Assembly (NCBI GenBank): GCA_028875185.1
Contig: JAPPFH010000119.1
Location: 1 to 64,000 of the forward strand
Direction: 5' to 3'
From: Chloroflexota bacterium
GTDB lineage: Bacteria; Chloroflexota; Anaerolineae; Aggregatilineales; Phototrophicaceae
DNA: 64,000 nucleotides
Shown here one piece after another: positions 54,693 to 63,307 of this stretch (positions are counted from its first letter, which is position 1; every line of letters starts with the position of its first letter). Made by a program: the position numbers and the translations under genes. A model generated the notes under the pieces. It ran no database searches. It was given only the letters and a program-made list of their open reading frames with translations, and was not told where the DNA came from.

Positions 54693-56483
54693 TCAGGTAG
54701 GTTTCCGTACGATATGCGAACCGAGCACCAGCATGTCGATGTCGCTGTTACGGAAGGTATTGTAGGCTTCGCGCGGCGTGTTGACAATTGGCTCGCCACG
54801 CAGATTGAATGAAGTATTGAGAACGATTGGCACGCCGGTCGCTTCGCCAAATTGCTGAACGATATCGTAATACCGTGAATTGGTCTCGCGATCAATGGAT
54901 TGGAGCCGGCCCGTGCCTTCGTGGTTGACAGCGTGGATTTCGCTCTGTTTCTCTTCTTTTATCGGCGCCACCATCAACATATAGCGTGGCGTATCATGAT
55001 CGGCGACTTGCGGATAATCGAAGTATTCCGGAGCGCGCTCCCGCAGCACGACGGGCGCAAAGGGGCGGAAAGGCTCGCGGAATTTGATTTTCGTATTGAC
55101 GATTTCTTTCATATCAGCGCCGCGCGGATCGGCTAGAATGCTTCGGTTTCCCAGGGCGCGCGGTCCCCATTCGAATCGACCTTGATGAAAGCCGATGACT
55201 TGCTGTCGTGTCAGGGCGTCAACAATCGTCTCCGTGAGTTTGCGCTCGTCAGCAATGGTTTCATACTTTAGCGCTTCCTCATCCAGGAAGGCGCGGCACT
55301 GTTCATCGGAAAAACTGCGGCCGTAGTAAGCATGCTTTTGAACCCACTTGCGCGGCTTGCCCAGCACCGTATGCCAAGCCCAAAGCGCTGCGCCAAGCGC
55401 GCCGCCATCATCGCCGGCCGCCGGCTGAATCCACAGTTCCTCAAATGGCGTTTCATTTAAGATTCGCCAGTTCGCCTTGGTATTCAATGCCACGCCGCCA
55501 GCCATGACCAGCTTGCTCAAGCCGGTGCGCTGGTGCAAATGAATTGCGATTTTGATCAAGGTATCTTCGGTAAAATGCTGGATGCTGGCGGCGACATCGG
55601 CGTAGTATTGATTTGTCTCCATCTCCCGCCGCTCGGCCGATCGCTCAGGATTCGTGCGCATGGTGAAGAAATCGGATTCGTCATTGCGTTTCTCGCCGAA
55701 AAGGTCGAGGAATTTGCTGCTGTAGCTCTGCGAAGTCGAGCGGTGGAAATCGAAATAATCCATATTGAGCTTGAAGGCGCCGTTACCTTCATCAGCAGAG
55801 ACGATATTCTCAATCTTGTCCAAATACCGAGGCGAGCCGTAGGGGCTCATGCCCATCACTTTGTATTCGCCATTGTTGACACGAAAGCCCAGCCAGGCGG
55901 TGAAGGTGGAGTAGAGCAAGCCCAAGGAGTGCGGAAAGCGCTGCTCTTCAAAGAGTTCGATCGTTGGCGGCGCGTCCGCTTCTTCGCCGAGCGAACTCTC
56001 GCCCTGTCCAAGGGTGGTAGTCGTCCATTCGCCGACGCCATCGACGGTCAAGATAGCGGCATCTTTGAATGGGCAGGCGAAGAATGCGCTGGCCGCGTGG
56101 CTCATGTGGTGATCGCAAAACAGTATCTTGTCGTACGGGACGCCAAGCCCGCGGGCGATGTGACTGCGCACCCAGAGTTTGTCGCTCAGCCAGGTCATCA
56201 TCGATTCGCGCCAGAGCCCGGACGAACGGGGGAAGGTGTTCAACGTAGTTTGCAGGATGCGCTCGAACTTCTGCAGTGGCTTCTCGTAAAAGACGATGTA
56301 ATCCAGATCCTGCGCCTCGATACCGGCTTGGCGCAGGCAGAATTCAGCCGCCAATTGGGGAAAGCCGTTGTCATGCTTAACGCGCGAAAAGCGCTCTTCC
56401 ATGGCGGCGGCGATAAGTTCGCCACCGTGGAGCAGGGCGGCTGCCGAGTCGTGGTAGAAGGCGGATATGCCCAGAATATACAT
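54693..56483 (-). CDS. Carbamoyltransferase (NodU/CmcH/SxtI family)
   Basis: This enzyme transfers a carbamoyl group from carbamoyl phosphate, through carbamoyl-AMP, to a hydroxyl of a small molecule or glycan. The 596 residues start YILGISAFYHDSAAALL and EERFSRVKHDNGFP, the Kae1-like N-domain. The metal-binding cluster FCDHHMSHAASAF and the nucleotide site GDDGGALGAALWAW follow. The C-terminal carbamoyltransferase domain has GRFEWGPRALGNRSILADPR and NTSFNLRGEPIVNTP. It begins two bases after the sxtJ-like stop and is followed by the DUF5989-like gene. The substrate is unknown; the SGNH-family genes upstream suggest an envelope glycan. Confidence 0.9.
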   Translation of the reverse strand: MYILGISAFYHDSAAALLHGGELIAAAMEERFSRVKHDNGFPQLAAEFCLRQAGIEAQDLDYIVFYEKPLQKFERILQTTLNTFPRSSGLWRESMMTWLSDKLWVRSHIARGLGVPYDKILFCDHHMSHAASAFFACPFKDAAILTVDGVGEWTTTTLGQGESSLGEEADAPPTIELFEEQRFPHSLGLLYSTFTAWLGFRVNNGEYKVMGMSPYGSPRYLDKIENIVSADEGNGAFKLNMDYFDFHRSTSQSYSSKFLDLFGEKRNDESDFFTMRTNPERSAERREMETNQYYADVAASIQHFTEDTLIKIAIHLHQRTGLSKLVMAGGVALNTKANWRILNETPFEELWIQPAAGDDGGALGAALWAWHTVLGKPRKWVQKHAYYGRSFSDEQCRAFLDEEALKYETIADERKLTETIVDALTRQQVIGFHQGRFEWGPRALGNRSILADPRGADMKEIVNTKIKFREPFRPFAPVVLRERAPEYFDYPQVADHDTPRYMLMVAPIKEEKQSEIHAVNHEGTGRLQSIDRETNSRYYDIVQQFGEATGVPIVLNTSFNLRGEPIVNTPREAYNTFRNSDIDMLVLGSHIVRKPT

Positions 56484-56485
56484 CG

Positions 56486-56746
56486 CTAGCCTTGTTCACG
56501 CGCGGAGGCGATATCGGTCGGCGTCGGCTCGCGTTCCATCCAGACCGCGGCGCCTTTCCGTTTGCGCAGGGGGTCCATGAAGATGGCTGATAGCAGGCCG
56601 AAGGGTACCAAGATGGTGCAGTAAAACGCGGTGGCGATGAAGCGTCCGTTAAGGTCGGCGACTATTGCCGAATTGACGCTGAATCTTTCCCAGGCGATCT
56701 TGAAAAGATTGTTCAAACCTTTGCTCCCCTGCGGTGGCGCAAGCAT
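56486..56746 (-). CDS. SxtJ-like small membrane protein
   Basis: The 86-residue product resembles SxtJ-family proteins. An amphipathic start (LNNLFKIAWERFSVNSAIVADLN) leads into one transmembrane helix with Pro and Gly (FYCTILVPFGLLSAIF), then a polar tail with MDPLRKRKGAAVWMERE. It sits between the SGNH-family gene and the carbamoyltransferase, the usual place of sxtJ homologues. A TTG at 56716 has a better Shine-Dalgarno (GGGGAG at 7 bases) than the ATG at 56746, so the true protein may start LNNLFK. Relics of its 5' part recur between the upstream SGNH copies. Confidence 0.75.
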   Translation of the reverse strand: MLAPPQGSKGLNNLFKIAWERFSVNSAIVADLNGRFIATAFYCTILVPFGLLSAIFMDPLRKRKGAAVWMEREPTPTDIASAREQG

Positions 56747-56784
56747 GTTTCAAGCAATCGGCATCGCCAAAGGCGACCGCCGGA

Positions 56785-57999
56785 TCACTTTTCTAGGTTA
56801 GACTGATTCAGAAAGTCAAGCAAGGCGTTTCGAGCGATATCATGACCGGATTGGTTCCAATGGGTGTCTGCAACGAAATAGGGCGATATTCCAGCTCGGA
56901 CAGCGTCTTCAAGCGCAGGCGTCAGGTCCAAGAATGAGATGCCAATCTCATCTGCCAGCTCCCTCAAGACTTGACGCTGCACATGCAGGTTTGGTTCTAA
57001 ATACTTCAGTCCGCCCACATTGAATTCAAGCGACTCGATGTTGATGAACTTCTGCTTGCTTTCATCATCCAGATAATTCCAATATATCTCCGTTTTTGTC
57101 GGAATATACATCAAGATCAGATTCCCGTCAGACGCTGACACGGCGGAGGCCAGTTCGCTGACGCTCGTCCGGGTTGCCTGCATAAGGTGGCTTTCCATTA
57201 TGTGTTCCTTCTTTAATCGAAGTTGCGGCAGGAAATACCGGTAGAAAACGACTGGAGTAGGCGGCTCAGTGTGAGCTATGAGCGGATAATGACATGTCCG
57301 TTCTACTGCCCGCAGCGCAACTTCACTTAGGAATTGGAGCAAACGAAACACGATCGAGTAGTCGAGTGTGCTTTTGTTCAAATGGGGCAAGTCGCGCCAA
57401 GTCAATCCAATGGATTTCATCCAGGGGATGTACCCGTTGTCGGGCAAGTCGTTTCCTGCAAAGTACGCGAGCACGGTCGTATCCGGCTTCCGCGGCAAAG
57501 CGAAGGTTTCGAAGAGCCGCTGCTGTTCAAGCGTGCCACTTCCTGGTATGGCCAGAACCAGCATGGAATCCGAAAGATCCAGCCAGAATGGTCGTTGAAT
57601 ACTTTCGGCGGCGGTGAACGAGTCGCCAAGCACGACCAAATCGACATCGTTTGGCCAGGGCTCCTCATTGCGGAATCCGTGAACGTCTCGCTTGTAGGAC
57701 ACGCGATAGGGTTCAAAGGGCTGGGCGTCTTCCTTAGATATACAAGCCCCGGGATAGTTGTAAAGGTCGCCGTTCAACGGAGTCACGACATATTCTACAT
57801 CCTCCGAAGCGGGAAGTTGGCGCGCGCCATGCTCGGTGTTCAGACGATAACCTTTACGATCCTGATATTGCGGCATGTCTCGAATGAGAATGCTCGGCAA
57901 TTGTAGAAAGGCAAGCTGCAAGGCGATTTCCAAAAATACTACGGTGATTAGCAGTATGGCTAGCGCTCGCAGCGAGGCGATGACGAAGTACCGCAGCAT
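56785..57999 (-). CDS. Membrane-anchored SGNH hydrolase-like protein, tandem copy 1
   Basis: A 404-residue protein with an N-terminal anchor helix (FVIASLRALAILLITVVFLEIAL) and an SGNH/GDSL-type domain outside. All four family blocks are visible: Ser126 in LGDSFT, Gly154 in PGSGTLE, Asn182 in FAGNDL, and His380 in ADTHWN. A conserved HGFRNEEPW precedes block I. AlgJ/AlgX-like relatives acetylate or deacetylate exported polysaccharides; which reaction this one performs cannot be read. The ATG follows GGAGCCAAG, identical to that of copy 4. It is closest by eye to copy 4 over most of its length, but shares its last 10 residues exactly with copy 2. It heads the sxtJ-like/carbamoyltransferase part of the cluster. 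Confidence 0.83.
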   Translation of the reverse strand: MLRYFVIASLRALAILLITVVFLEIALQLAFLQLPSILIRDMPQYQDRKGYRLNTEHGARQLPASEDVEYVVTPLNGDLYNYPGACISKEDAQPFEPYRVSYKRDVHGFRNEEPWPNDVDLVVLGDSFTAAESIQRPFWLDLSDSMLVLAIPGSGTLEQQRLFETFALPRKPDTTVLAYFAGNDLPDNGYIPWMKSIGLTWRDLPHLNKSTLDYSIVFRLLQFLSEVALRAVERTCHYPLIAHTEPPTPVVFYRYFLPQLRLKKEHIMESHLMQATRTSVSELASAVSASDGNLILMYIPTKTEIYWNYLDDESKQKFINIESLEFNVGGLKYLEPNLHVQRQVLRELADEIGISFLDLTPALEDAVRAGISPYFVADTHWNQSGHDIARNALLDFLNQSNLEK

Positions 58000-58084
58000 C
58001 TTGGCTCCTAAGCCTTCTTCGCCTTAAAGGCTACGGCTACCGATACGCAAGTACGATGCCGTCTCATCATATGAAGCGCAACCT

Positions 58085-58175
58085 AAATGTTCTGCGTCGC
58101 TTGCTGCATACGGGACCGACAGTATAGTCACCGTCGGGCGGCGACGGCACGAGCCTCGGAACGCAATTCAATTGT
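58085..58175 (-). pseudogene. Relic of Lon-domain gene 3' end, with trace of sxtJ-like start
   Basis: In the spacer between SGNH copies 1 and 2, minus-strand GTCGCCGCCCGACGGTGACT and following bases align with the 3' end of the Lon-domain gene at 62552 (CTCGCCGCCCGCCGACGACT), continuing through GGTCCC and CAGCAAGCGACGCA against GGACCC and CAGCAATTGACGCA. Just upstream, ATTGAATTGCG may be the last trace of the sxtJ-like start seen in the other two spacers. It has no open frame. Confidence 0.65.
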
Positions 58176-58189
58176 CCGCGACAGCCGGA

Positions 58190-59422
58190 TCACTTTTCAA
58201 GGTTAGACTGATTCAGAAAGTCAAGCAAGGCGTTTCGGGCGATATTATGCCCTTGTTGATTCCAATGCGTGTCGGCGAGGAAAAATGGTTGAGCGCCAGC
58301 GTCGATCGCCGCGGAAAAGTGGGGAGTCAAGTCCAAAAAATCTATGCCAATCTCATCCGCTACGTTTCGCATAACTTCACGCTGCGTGGCCAGGTTGTCG
58401 TCAATCTTATTCAGACCGGTCAGTTTGCGGTCGCGCGATTCCGCGGCGATGATTTTTTCCTTGGTCGCCGCGTCTAGGTGGCGCCAATATAATTCGGCTT
58501 TATGGGGAATGTACATCAGAATGAGCTCGGCGCTTTCGGCTGCCAGCGCTGAGGCCATTTCGCTGATGCTGGTTTTGACGAGGCGCAGTTTTTCGCTCTG
58601 AAGCAAAGACGCCTCGTCCTCGCCAAGCTGATTCAGGAACATTCTGAAGAAAGCGAGCGGAGTCGGCGGATTCGTTTGCGCGATCACGGGGTAGTGGCAT
58701 TCAATAGTCGATCCCGGCGTGGCGCCTTCGCCGAGGTGAAGCAGCAGGTGGAATAGAACGGTATATTCATGCGGATTCTTATAGCGATGGGCAAGATCTC
58801 GCCGCGTCATGCCTTGGCGCAGCATGTCGTGGAATCTCTGGGAATCTTCCAAATCGTTTCCGGAAAAGAACGCGAGCACAACTGTTTCCGGCTGACGCGG
58901 CAAGGCGAAAGCATCGAAGATCCGTTGATGTTCAAGCGTGCCAGTACCGGGGACAGCCAAGACGAGCATAGATTCGGCAAGGTCTTGCCAAAATGGCCGC
59001 TGAATTGACGCGCCATTGGTGAACGAATCTCCAAGCACAACCAATGATACATCTTCGCGCCAGGGCTCAGCATTGCGGAAGCCGTGGCTGTCTCGCTGAA
59101 AGGACACCTCATACGGCTCAAATGGCGGAACGTCAGCTGGTTCTACGCAGGTGAGGTCGAACAGATCTCCAAAATGGGTCGTAATGTTGTAGTGAACATT
59201 TTGCAAAGCGGGAAATTCGTGAACGCCATGCTCCGTTTCCAGGCGGAAACCAAGCCGTTCCTCATACTGTGGCATATCTCTAATGATGTTTGGGGGCAAG
59301 AGCGGGAAGGCAAGCTGCAGCGCGATTTCGAGCGCAACGACTGTGATGAGCAGAAGTTTCAGCGCTGTTGAAATTATGTTTGCAATGACGCTCAATGCTG
59401 TTCCCGGGGAGTCCGTCAACAT
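58190..59422 (-). CDS. Membrane-anchored SGNH hydrolase-like protein, tandem copy 2
   Basis: A 410-residue paralogue with anchor helix (LKLLLITVVALEIALQLAF) and complete SGNH blocks: Ser132 in LGDSFT, PGTGTLE, SGNDLE and DTHWN with Asp384. It is nearer to copy 3 than to copies 1 and 4 over its second half (e.g. LDAATKE and NLATQRE segments), although its last ten residues are identical to copy 1. The frame stays open 15 codons upstream; I chose the ATG at 59422, which has only a weak ribosome site. The upstream extension would overlap the relic in the preceding spacer. Confidence 0.8.
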   Translation of the reverse strand: MLTDSPGTALSVIANIISTALKLLLITVVALEIALQLAFPLLPPNIIRDMPQYEERLGFRLETEHGVHEFPALQNVHYNITTHFGDLFDLTCVEPADVPPFEPYEVSFQRDSHGFRNAEPWREDVSLVVLGDSFTNGASIQRPFWQDLAESMLVLAVPGTGTLEHQRIFDAFALPRQPETVVLAFFSGNDLEDSQRFHDMLRQGMTRRDLAHRYKNPHEYTVLFHLLLHLGEGATPGSTIECHYPVIAQTNPPTPLAFFRMFLNQLGEDEASLLQSEKLRLVKTSISEMASALAAESAELILMYIPHKAELYWRHLDAATKEKIIAAESRDRKLTGLNKIDDNLATQREVMRNVADEIGIDFLDLTPHFSAAIDAGAQPFFLADTHWNQQGHNIARNALLDFLNQSNLEK

Positions 59423-59499
59423 TCGTCTATGACCGCCAAGTATACATCGGGCGTCATGAACGTTCAATATAATCGCACGCGGACAAAGCGCTCTTTTGC

Positions 59500-59663
59500 T
59501 GCTCAGTCGCGGGAGAAGGGACCGCTGTTGAGGCGCGGGTCGGGCGGTGGCAGTCTGATTTAAGAAGGAGGGTCTTCAGGCGGAAGATGTTGAAGTCGGC
59601 GACTATCACCGCAGTTGCGCTGAATCTATCCCAAGTGATCTTCGACCGATAATTCAAAGGGTT
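59500..59663 (-). pseudogene. Fused relic: sxtJ-like 5' part joined to Lon-domain 3' end
   Basis: Between SGNH copies 2 and 3, an open stretch (frame 59454-59732) reads NPLNYRSKITWDRFSATAVIVA, shortened here to LNYRSKITWDRFS, matching LNNLFKIAWERFS of the intact sxtJ-like protein. It then switches at about 59588 to sequence matching the 3' end of the Lon-domain gene: AACATCTTCCGCCTGAAGAC against GACATCTACCGGCTTGAGAC, then ATCAGACT and CCCTTCTCC in both. The join point marks a duplication breakpoint. The open frame is not a functional gene in my reading. Confidence 0.75.
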
Positions 59664-59728
59664 GCTGCCGTTCGGAATCGAGAGGAGCGCATACTCAATT
59701 CCGACGAATATCGGCTGCGCCTGTCCGG

Positions 59729-60931
59729 TCAAAGTTCTTTGTTTGACCGTATCAAATAGTCAAGCAAGGCGTTTCGGGCGATATCGTGGCCTAGTTGATT
59801 CCAATGCGTGTCCGCGAAGAAATACGGCATTTCGCCCTCAGCGACCGCTGCGGCCAAGGGCGGCGTCAGATCCAGAAAAGCGATGCCGATTTCATCCGCC
59901 ACTTCTCGCATTGCGTCACGCTGCGCGGTCAGGTTGTCATCTATCGCTTCCAACCCGCTTAGATTGCGGTTGCGCGATTCGACGTCAATTATCAATTCTT
60001 TGGTTGCGGCGTCCAGATAGCGCCAGTAAAGCTCGGCTTTCTGCGGTATATACATCAAAATGAGCCGGCCCGCGTTCGCTTCCAAAGCCGACGTCATTTC
60101 GGCGATGCTTTCTCTGACGAGGCGCAGTTCATCGCTCTGAAGCAAAGACGTCTTGTCCCTGCGGAGCAGCGGCAGCGTTTGCCCGAAGAAGGCCACAGGC
60201 CTAACTGGATCCGTTTGCGCGAATACTGGGTAGTGGCAATCAACTGCGGCATGCGCGGCGGAATGGAAGAGGAATTGCAACATGCGGAATATGACCGAGT
60301 AATCAAGCGGATTCTTGCCGAGATGGGCAATTTCCTGTCGTGTCATGCCTTGACGCAGCATGTTGGCGTAGAACAGCGTATTGTCCAGATCGTTGCCGGC
60401 AAAGAATGCAAGCACAACCGTTTTCGGCTTTCTTGGCAAGGCAAAGGCGTCGAACAGCCGCTGCTGTTCCAGCGTGCCGGTTCCTGGAACCGCCAATATG
60501 AGCGTAGACTGGGAAAGGTCCTGCCAAAATGGCCGCTGAATCAACTCGGCCGCCGTGAACGAATCGCCGATTATGACCAGGTCGACAGCTTCGGGCCATG
60601 GCTCAACATTGCGGAAGCCGTGTCCATCTCGCAAGAAGGACACTTCATACGGCGCGAATGGCTGCGCGTCAGCCGGCTTTAAGCAGGTTAGGTGATATAG
60701 ATCGCCAGATAGCGGAGTGACATCGTAGGTTACGCGTTCGCGAGCGGGATACTCGAGCGCGCCGTGCGCCGTATCCAACCGATAACCGAGCCGTTCCAGA
60801 TACTGTGGCATCGGTTCAACGAGAACCTTCGGCAACCGTGGAAAGGCAAGCTGCAGCGCGAATTCCAGCGCCATCACTGTGACCAGCAAGAGAAAGAAAG
60901 CCTTCGTGGTTGCGAGCGCGACTTGTTTCAA
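59729..60931 (-). CDS. Membrane-anchored SGNH hydrolase-like protein, tandem copy 3
   Basis: A 400-residue paralogue with N-terminal anchor (AFFLLLVTVMALEFALQLAF) and complete SGNH blocks: Ser124 in IGDSFT, PGTGTLE, AGNDLD and DTHWN with Asp374. HGFRNVEPW precedes block I. It shares PMPQYLERLGYRL with copy 4 near the N-terminus and second-half features with copy 2 (LDAATKE, MLRQGMTR), so it may be a mosaic. The downstream spacer to copy 2 holds the fused relic. Confidence 0.83.
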   Translation of the reverse strand: MKQVALATTKAFFLLLVTVMALEFALQLAFPRLPKVLVEPMPQYLERLGYRLDTAHGALEYPARERVTYDVTPLSGDLYHLTCLKPADAQPFAPYEVSFLRDGHGFRNVEPWPEAVDLVIIGDSFTAAELIQRPFWQDLSQSTLILAVPGTGTLEQQRLFDAFALPRKPKTVVLAFFAGNDLDNTLFYANMLRQGMTRQEIAHLGKNPLDYSVIFRMLQFLFHSAAHAAVDCHYPVFAQTDPVRPVAFFGQTLPLLRRDKTSLLQSDELRLVRESIAEMTSALEANAGRLILMYIPQKAELYWRYLDAATKELIIDVESRNRNLSGLEAIDDNLTAQRDAMREVADEIGIAFLDLTPPLAAAVAEGEMPYFFADTHWNQLGHDIARNALLDYLIRSNKEL

Positions 60932-61070
60932 ATGAACCGCCCTGAGGCCTGATCCGCATTCGTCATCGATTGCTGGCTGTACGCGGATGCCAAGAACAAC
61001 ATATCATGGCTAGGTTACGATCTTATGTATAGCTCGGTTGCTAGAGAAGCTTCCGAGACTGAAGAATTAT

Positions 61071-61173
61071 GCGGGCGGCAAGAGCCTGATTTACAGCAGG
61101 CGCGCCTCATGGCGGCGACGCTCGACGGACTGACGCTGACCATTTCCCAGGCGATTTTCAAGCGATAATTCAA
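61071..61173 (-). pseudogene. Second fused relic: sxtJ-like 5' part joined to Lon-domain 3' end
   Basis: Between SGNH copies 3 and 4, minus-strand translation from 61173 gives LNYRLKIAWEMVSV, matching the sxtJ-like LNNLFKIAWERFSV. Further on, AGGCGCGCCTGCTGTAAATC and TTGCCGCCCGC match AGACGCGCTTATTGCAGATC and TCGCCGCCCGC at the end of the Lon-domain gene, but out of frame. The upstream flank (CAGCCGCTATTCGTCGGG) also matches the flank of the 59500-59663 relic (CAGCCGATATTCGTCGGA). Confidence 0.72.
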
Positions 61174-61246
61174 TCATTTGCCCTCATCCGCGGAATCGAC
61201 CCGCGCGCATAGCCAAACCCGACGAATAGCGGCTGAACCGCTCCAA

Positions 61247-62455
61247 TCAGATATCCAGGCTAGAGCGATCCAAAAAATCCAGCAAAGCCTTTCGGGCGAT
61301 ATTGTGGCCCTGCTGATTCCAATGCGTATCGGCGAAGAAATAGGGCGGAATTCCGGCGCGGATGGCATCTTCCAGCGGCGTAGTCAAGTCCAAGAATGAG
61401 ACGCCAAGCTCATCAGCCAATTCCCGCATGACTTGACGCTGGACGTGCAGATTTGGCTCCAAATACTTCAATCCGGACACATTGTGTTCACGCGTCTCAA
61501 TATCTATAAACTTCGCCTTGGCAGCGTCGTCCAGATATTGCCAATACATTTCCAGTTTCGTTGGAATATACATTATTATTAGCTGCCCTTCAGACGCGGG
61601 CAAAGCGGAGGCGAGCGCGCTGATACCCGTCTTGGTTAGCTGCAGTTGCTGGCTTTCGGTCAAGTGTTCCTCATTTTGACGAAGTTGCGGAAGAAATTTC
61701 CTGAAGAAAACCACTGGAGTCGGCGGCTCGGTGTGAGCGATAAGCGGATAATGGCAGGCGCTTTCCACAACCGGCAGCGCGGCTTCACTAAGGAATTGGA
61801 ATAAACGAACGAGGACCGAGTAGTCAAGCGCGCTCTTGCCCAAATGGGCCACGTCGTGCCAAGTCCATCCTTGGTGCGCCATCCAGGCTAAGTGCCTGTT
61901 ATCGTGCAAGTCGTTTCCCGCAAAGTAAGCGAGCACGATTGTTTCCGGCTTTCGCGGCAAGGCGAAGGCTTCGAAGAGCTGCAGCTGTTCAAGCGTGCCG
62001 CTTCCCGGGACAGCGAGGACCAGCATGGAATCCGAGAGATCTTGCCAGAATGGTCGTTGAATTAGTTCGGCGGCGGTGAACGAGTCGCCGAGCACGACCA
62101 GATCGATATCGTGGGGCCAGGGCTCTTCATTGCGGAATCCGTGAGCGTCTCGCTTGAAGGACACAAGATATGGCTCCATGGGCTGAGCGTCCGCCGGTGA
62201 TATACAGGACCCGCGGTACAGGTCGCCGCTTAGCGCGGTCACTTCATATCGCACGACCTCCGAGGCTGGCAGTTGGCGCGCGCCGTGCGCTGTGTTCAGG
62301 CGATAACCGAGACGTTCCAGATATTGCGGCATCGGTTCAACGAGAACCGTCGGCAAATGTGGAAAGGCAAGTTGCAGGGCGATTTCCAAGGACAATACAG
62401 TGAGGAGCAAGAGCGCGAGCGCTCGCGTCGCGATTACAAAAAAGTCCTTCAACAT
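61247..62455 (-). CDS. Membrane-anchored SGNH hydrolase-like protein, tandem copy 4
   Basis: A 402-residue paralogue with anchor helix (ALALLLLTVLSLEIALQLAF) and complete SGNH blocks: Ser124 in LGDSFT, PGSGTLE, AGNDLH and DTHWN with Asp376. It is closest to copy 1, sharing ACHYPLIAHTEPPTPVVF-like and GLKYLEPNLHVQRQV segments. The frame is open 27 codons upstream, but the ATG at 62455 has the same GGAGCCAAG ribosome site as copy 1. It follows the intact Lon-domain gene by about 100 bases, and its downstream spacer holds a fused relic. Confidence 0.83.
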   Translation of the reverse strand: MLKDFFVIATRALALLLLTVLSLEIALQLAFPHLPTVLVEPMPQYLERLGYRLNTAHGARQLPASEVVRYEVTALSGDLYRGSCISPADAQPMEPYLVSFKRDAHGFRNEEPWPHDIDLVVLGDSFTAAELIQRPFWQDLSDSMLVLAVPGSGTLEQLQLFEAFALPRKPETIVLAYFAGNDLHDNRHLAWMAHQGWTWHDVAHLGKSALDYSVLVRLFQFLSEAALPVVESACHYPLIAHTEPPTPVVFFRKFLPQLRQNEEHLTESQQLQLTKTGISALASALPASEGQLIIMYIPTKLEMYWQYLDDAAKAKFIDIETREHNVSGLKYLEPNLHVQRQVMRELADELGVSFLDLTTPLEDAIRAGIPPYFFADTHWNQQGHNIARKALLDFLDRSSLDI

Positions 62456-62551
62456 CTTGGCTCCAAAGCCATATTGGCTTTCAAGGAGGCTGCCTAAGAT
62501 ATTCCGACGCGATACCACCTTATCGCTTGACAACAAAACTTTACATTTGCG

Positions 62552-63208
62552 TCAATTGCTGGAGAAGGGTCCGATATCAAAGTCGTCGGCGGGCGGCGAG
62601 AGTCTGATCTGCAATAAGCGCGTCTCAAGCCGGTAGATGTCGACGAGCGATTGCAGGAGAAGGGACAGACTTTGCATCTCGAGCAGTTCCTGCTTCCGCT
62701 CGTTATCCGCCTGCAGGAGAATTGACGCGATGAGCGCTATCGCCCGCGGTTGATGAGGAATCTGTCGCAGTGCCGGGCTGGCGACATTCGACGACGACAA
62801 AACCTCAAGATAGCGCATGATTAGAGGACGCAGCATGCCGCTGCACCGGCGAATAAGATCGGGCTTGTCCCCCGCCGGCAGAAAGGTTTCGACATCAGCA
62901 AGCAAGTATGGCTGGCTGTCCTCAATGCGCAAAATGCGAAAGGGCTTTAGACCGATCGCCGTAATATTCATCCGGCCCAGCGGTAGTCGCTCAACTTCTT
63001 GTATAGCCGCCTGGCAGCCAACCGCGTGAGGCGTCGCCATTGGTCCGAGCGCTTCCCGCCCGCGCTTGATCAGGACGACGCCAAAGGGTTGATTGGCGTC
63101 GATACAGCTGTTAATCATCAGCTTGTAGCGTTCTTCAAAGATATGCAGTTTGAGCCGCATACCGGGAAAAAGCACGGTATTGAGCGGAAAGAGCGGCAAA
63201 GATGCCAT
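62552..63208 (-). CDS. Lon N-terminal (substrate-binding) domain protein
   Basis: A 218-residue stand-alone protein with the LON substrate-binding domain, opening LPLFPLNTVLFPGMRLKLHIFE, shortened to LFPLNTVLFPG, with FEERYKLMI and the GVVLIKRG segment. A C-terminal helical part ends DDFDIGPFSSN. There is no AAA or protease domain, so it is not Lon itself; similar proteins are thought to act in protein quality control or as adaptors, without firm evidence. Its 3' end has been copied into all three spacers of the downstream SGNH array. Confidence 0.88.
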   Translation of the reverse strand: MASLPLFPLNTVLFPGMRLKLHIFEERYKLMINSCIDANQPFGVVLIKRGREALGPMATPHAVGCQAAIQEVERLPLGRMNITAIGLKPFRILRIEDSQPYLLADVETFLPAGDKPDLIRRCSGMLRPLIMRYLEVLSSSNVASPALRQIPHQPRAIALIASILLQADNERKQELLEMQSLSLLLQSLVDIYRLETRLLQIRLSPPADDFDIGPFSSN

Positions 63209-63307
63209 CAGCGCAATTTGCTCGCCAGAGCAGCTTGGATATTGGACTGCCTCTATTGTAGTGCAATACGCGAAATTGGATAAGCCAGGCGGCGGGCGCG
63301 GTTGGCT

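Noticed and set aside
54693..56746. A saxitoxin biosynthesis cluster
   Set aside because: Only the I/J/K-like genes are present; no polyketide-like starter, amidinotransferase or oxygenase genes are nearby.
59454..59732. 92-codon frame as a functional gene
   Set aside because: Its sequence is a join of the sxtJ-like 5' part and the out-of-context Lon-domain 3' end, lacking the transmembrane helix of the intact sxtJ-like protein.
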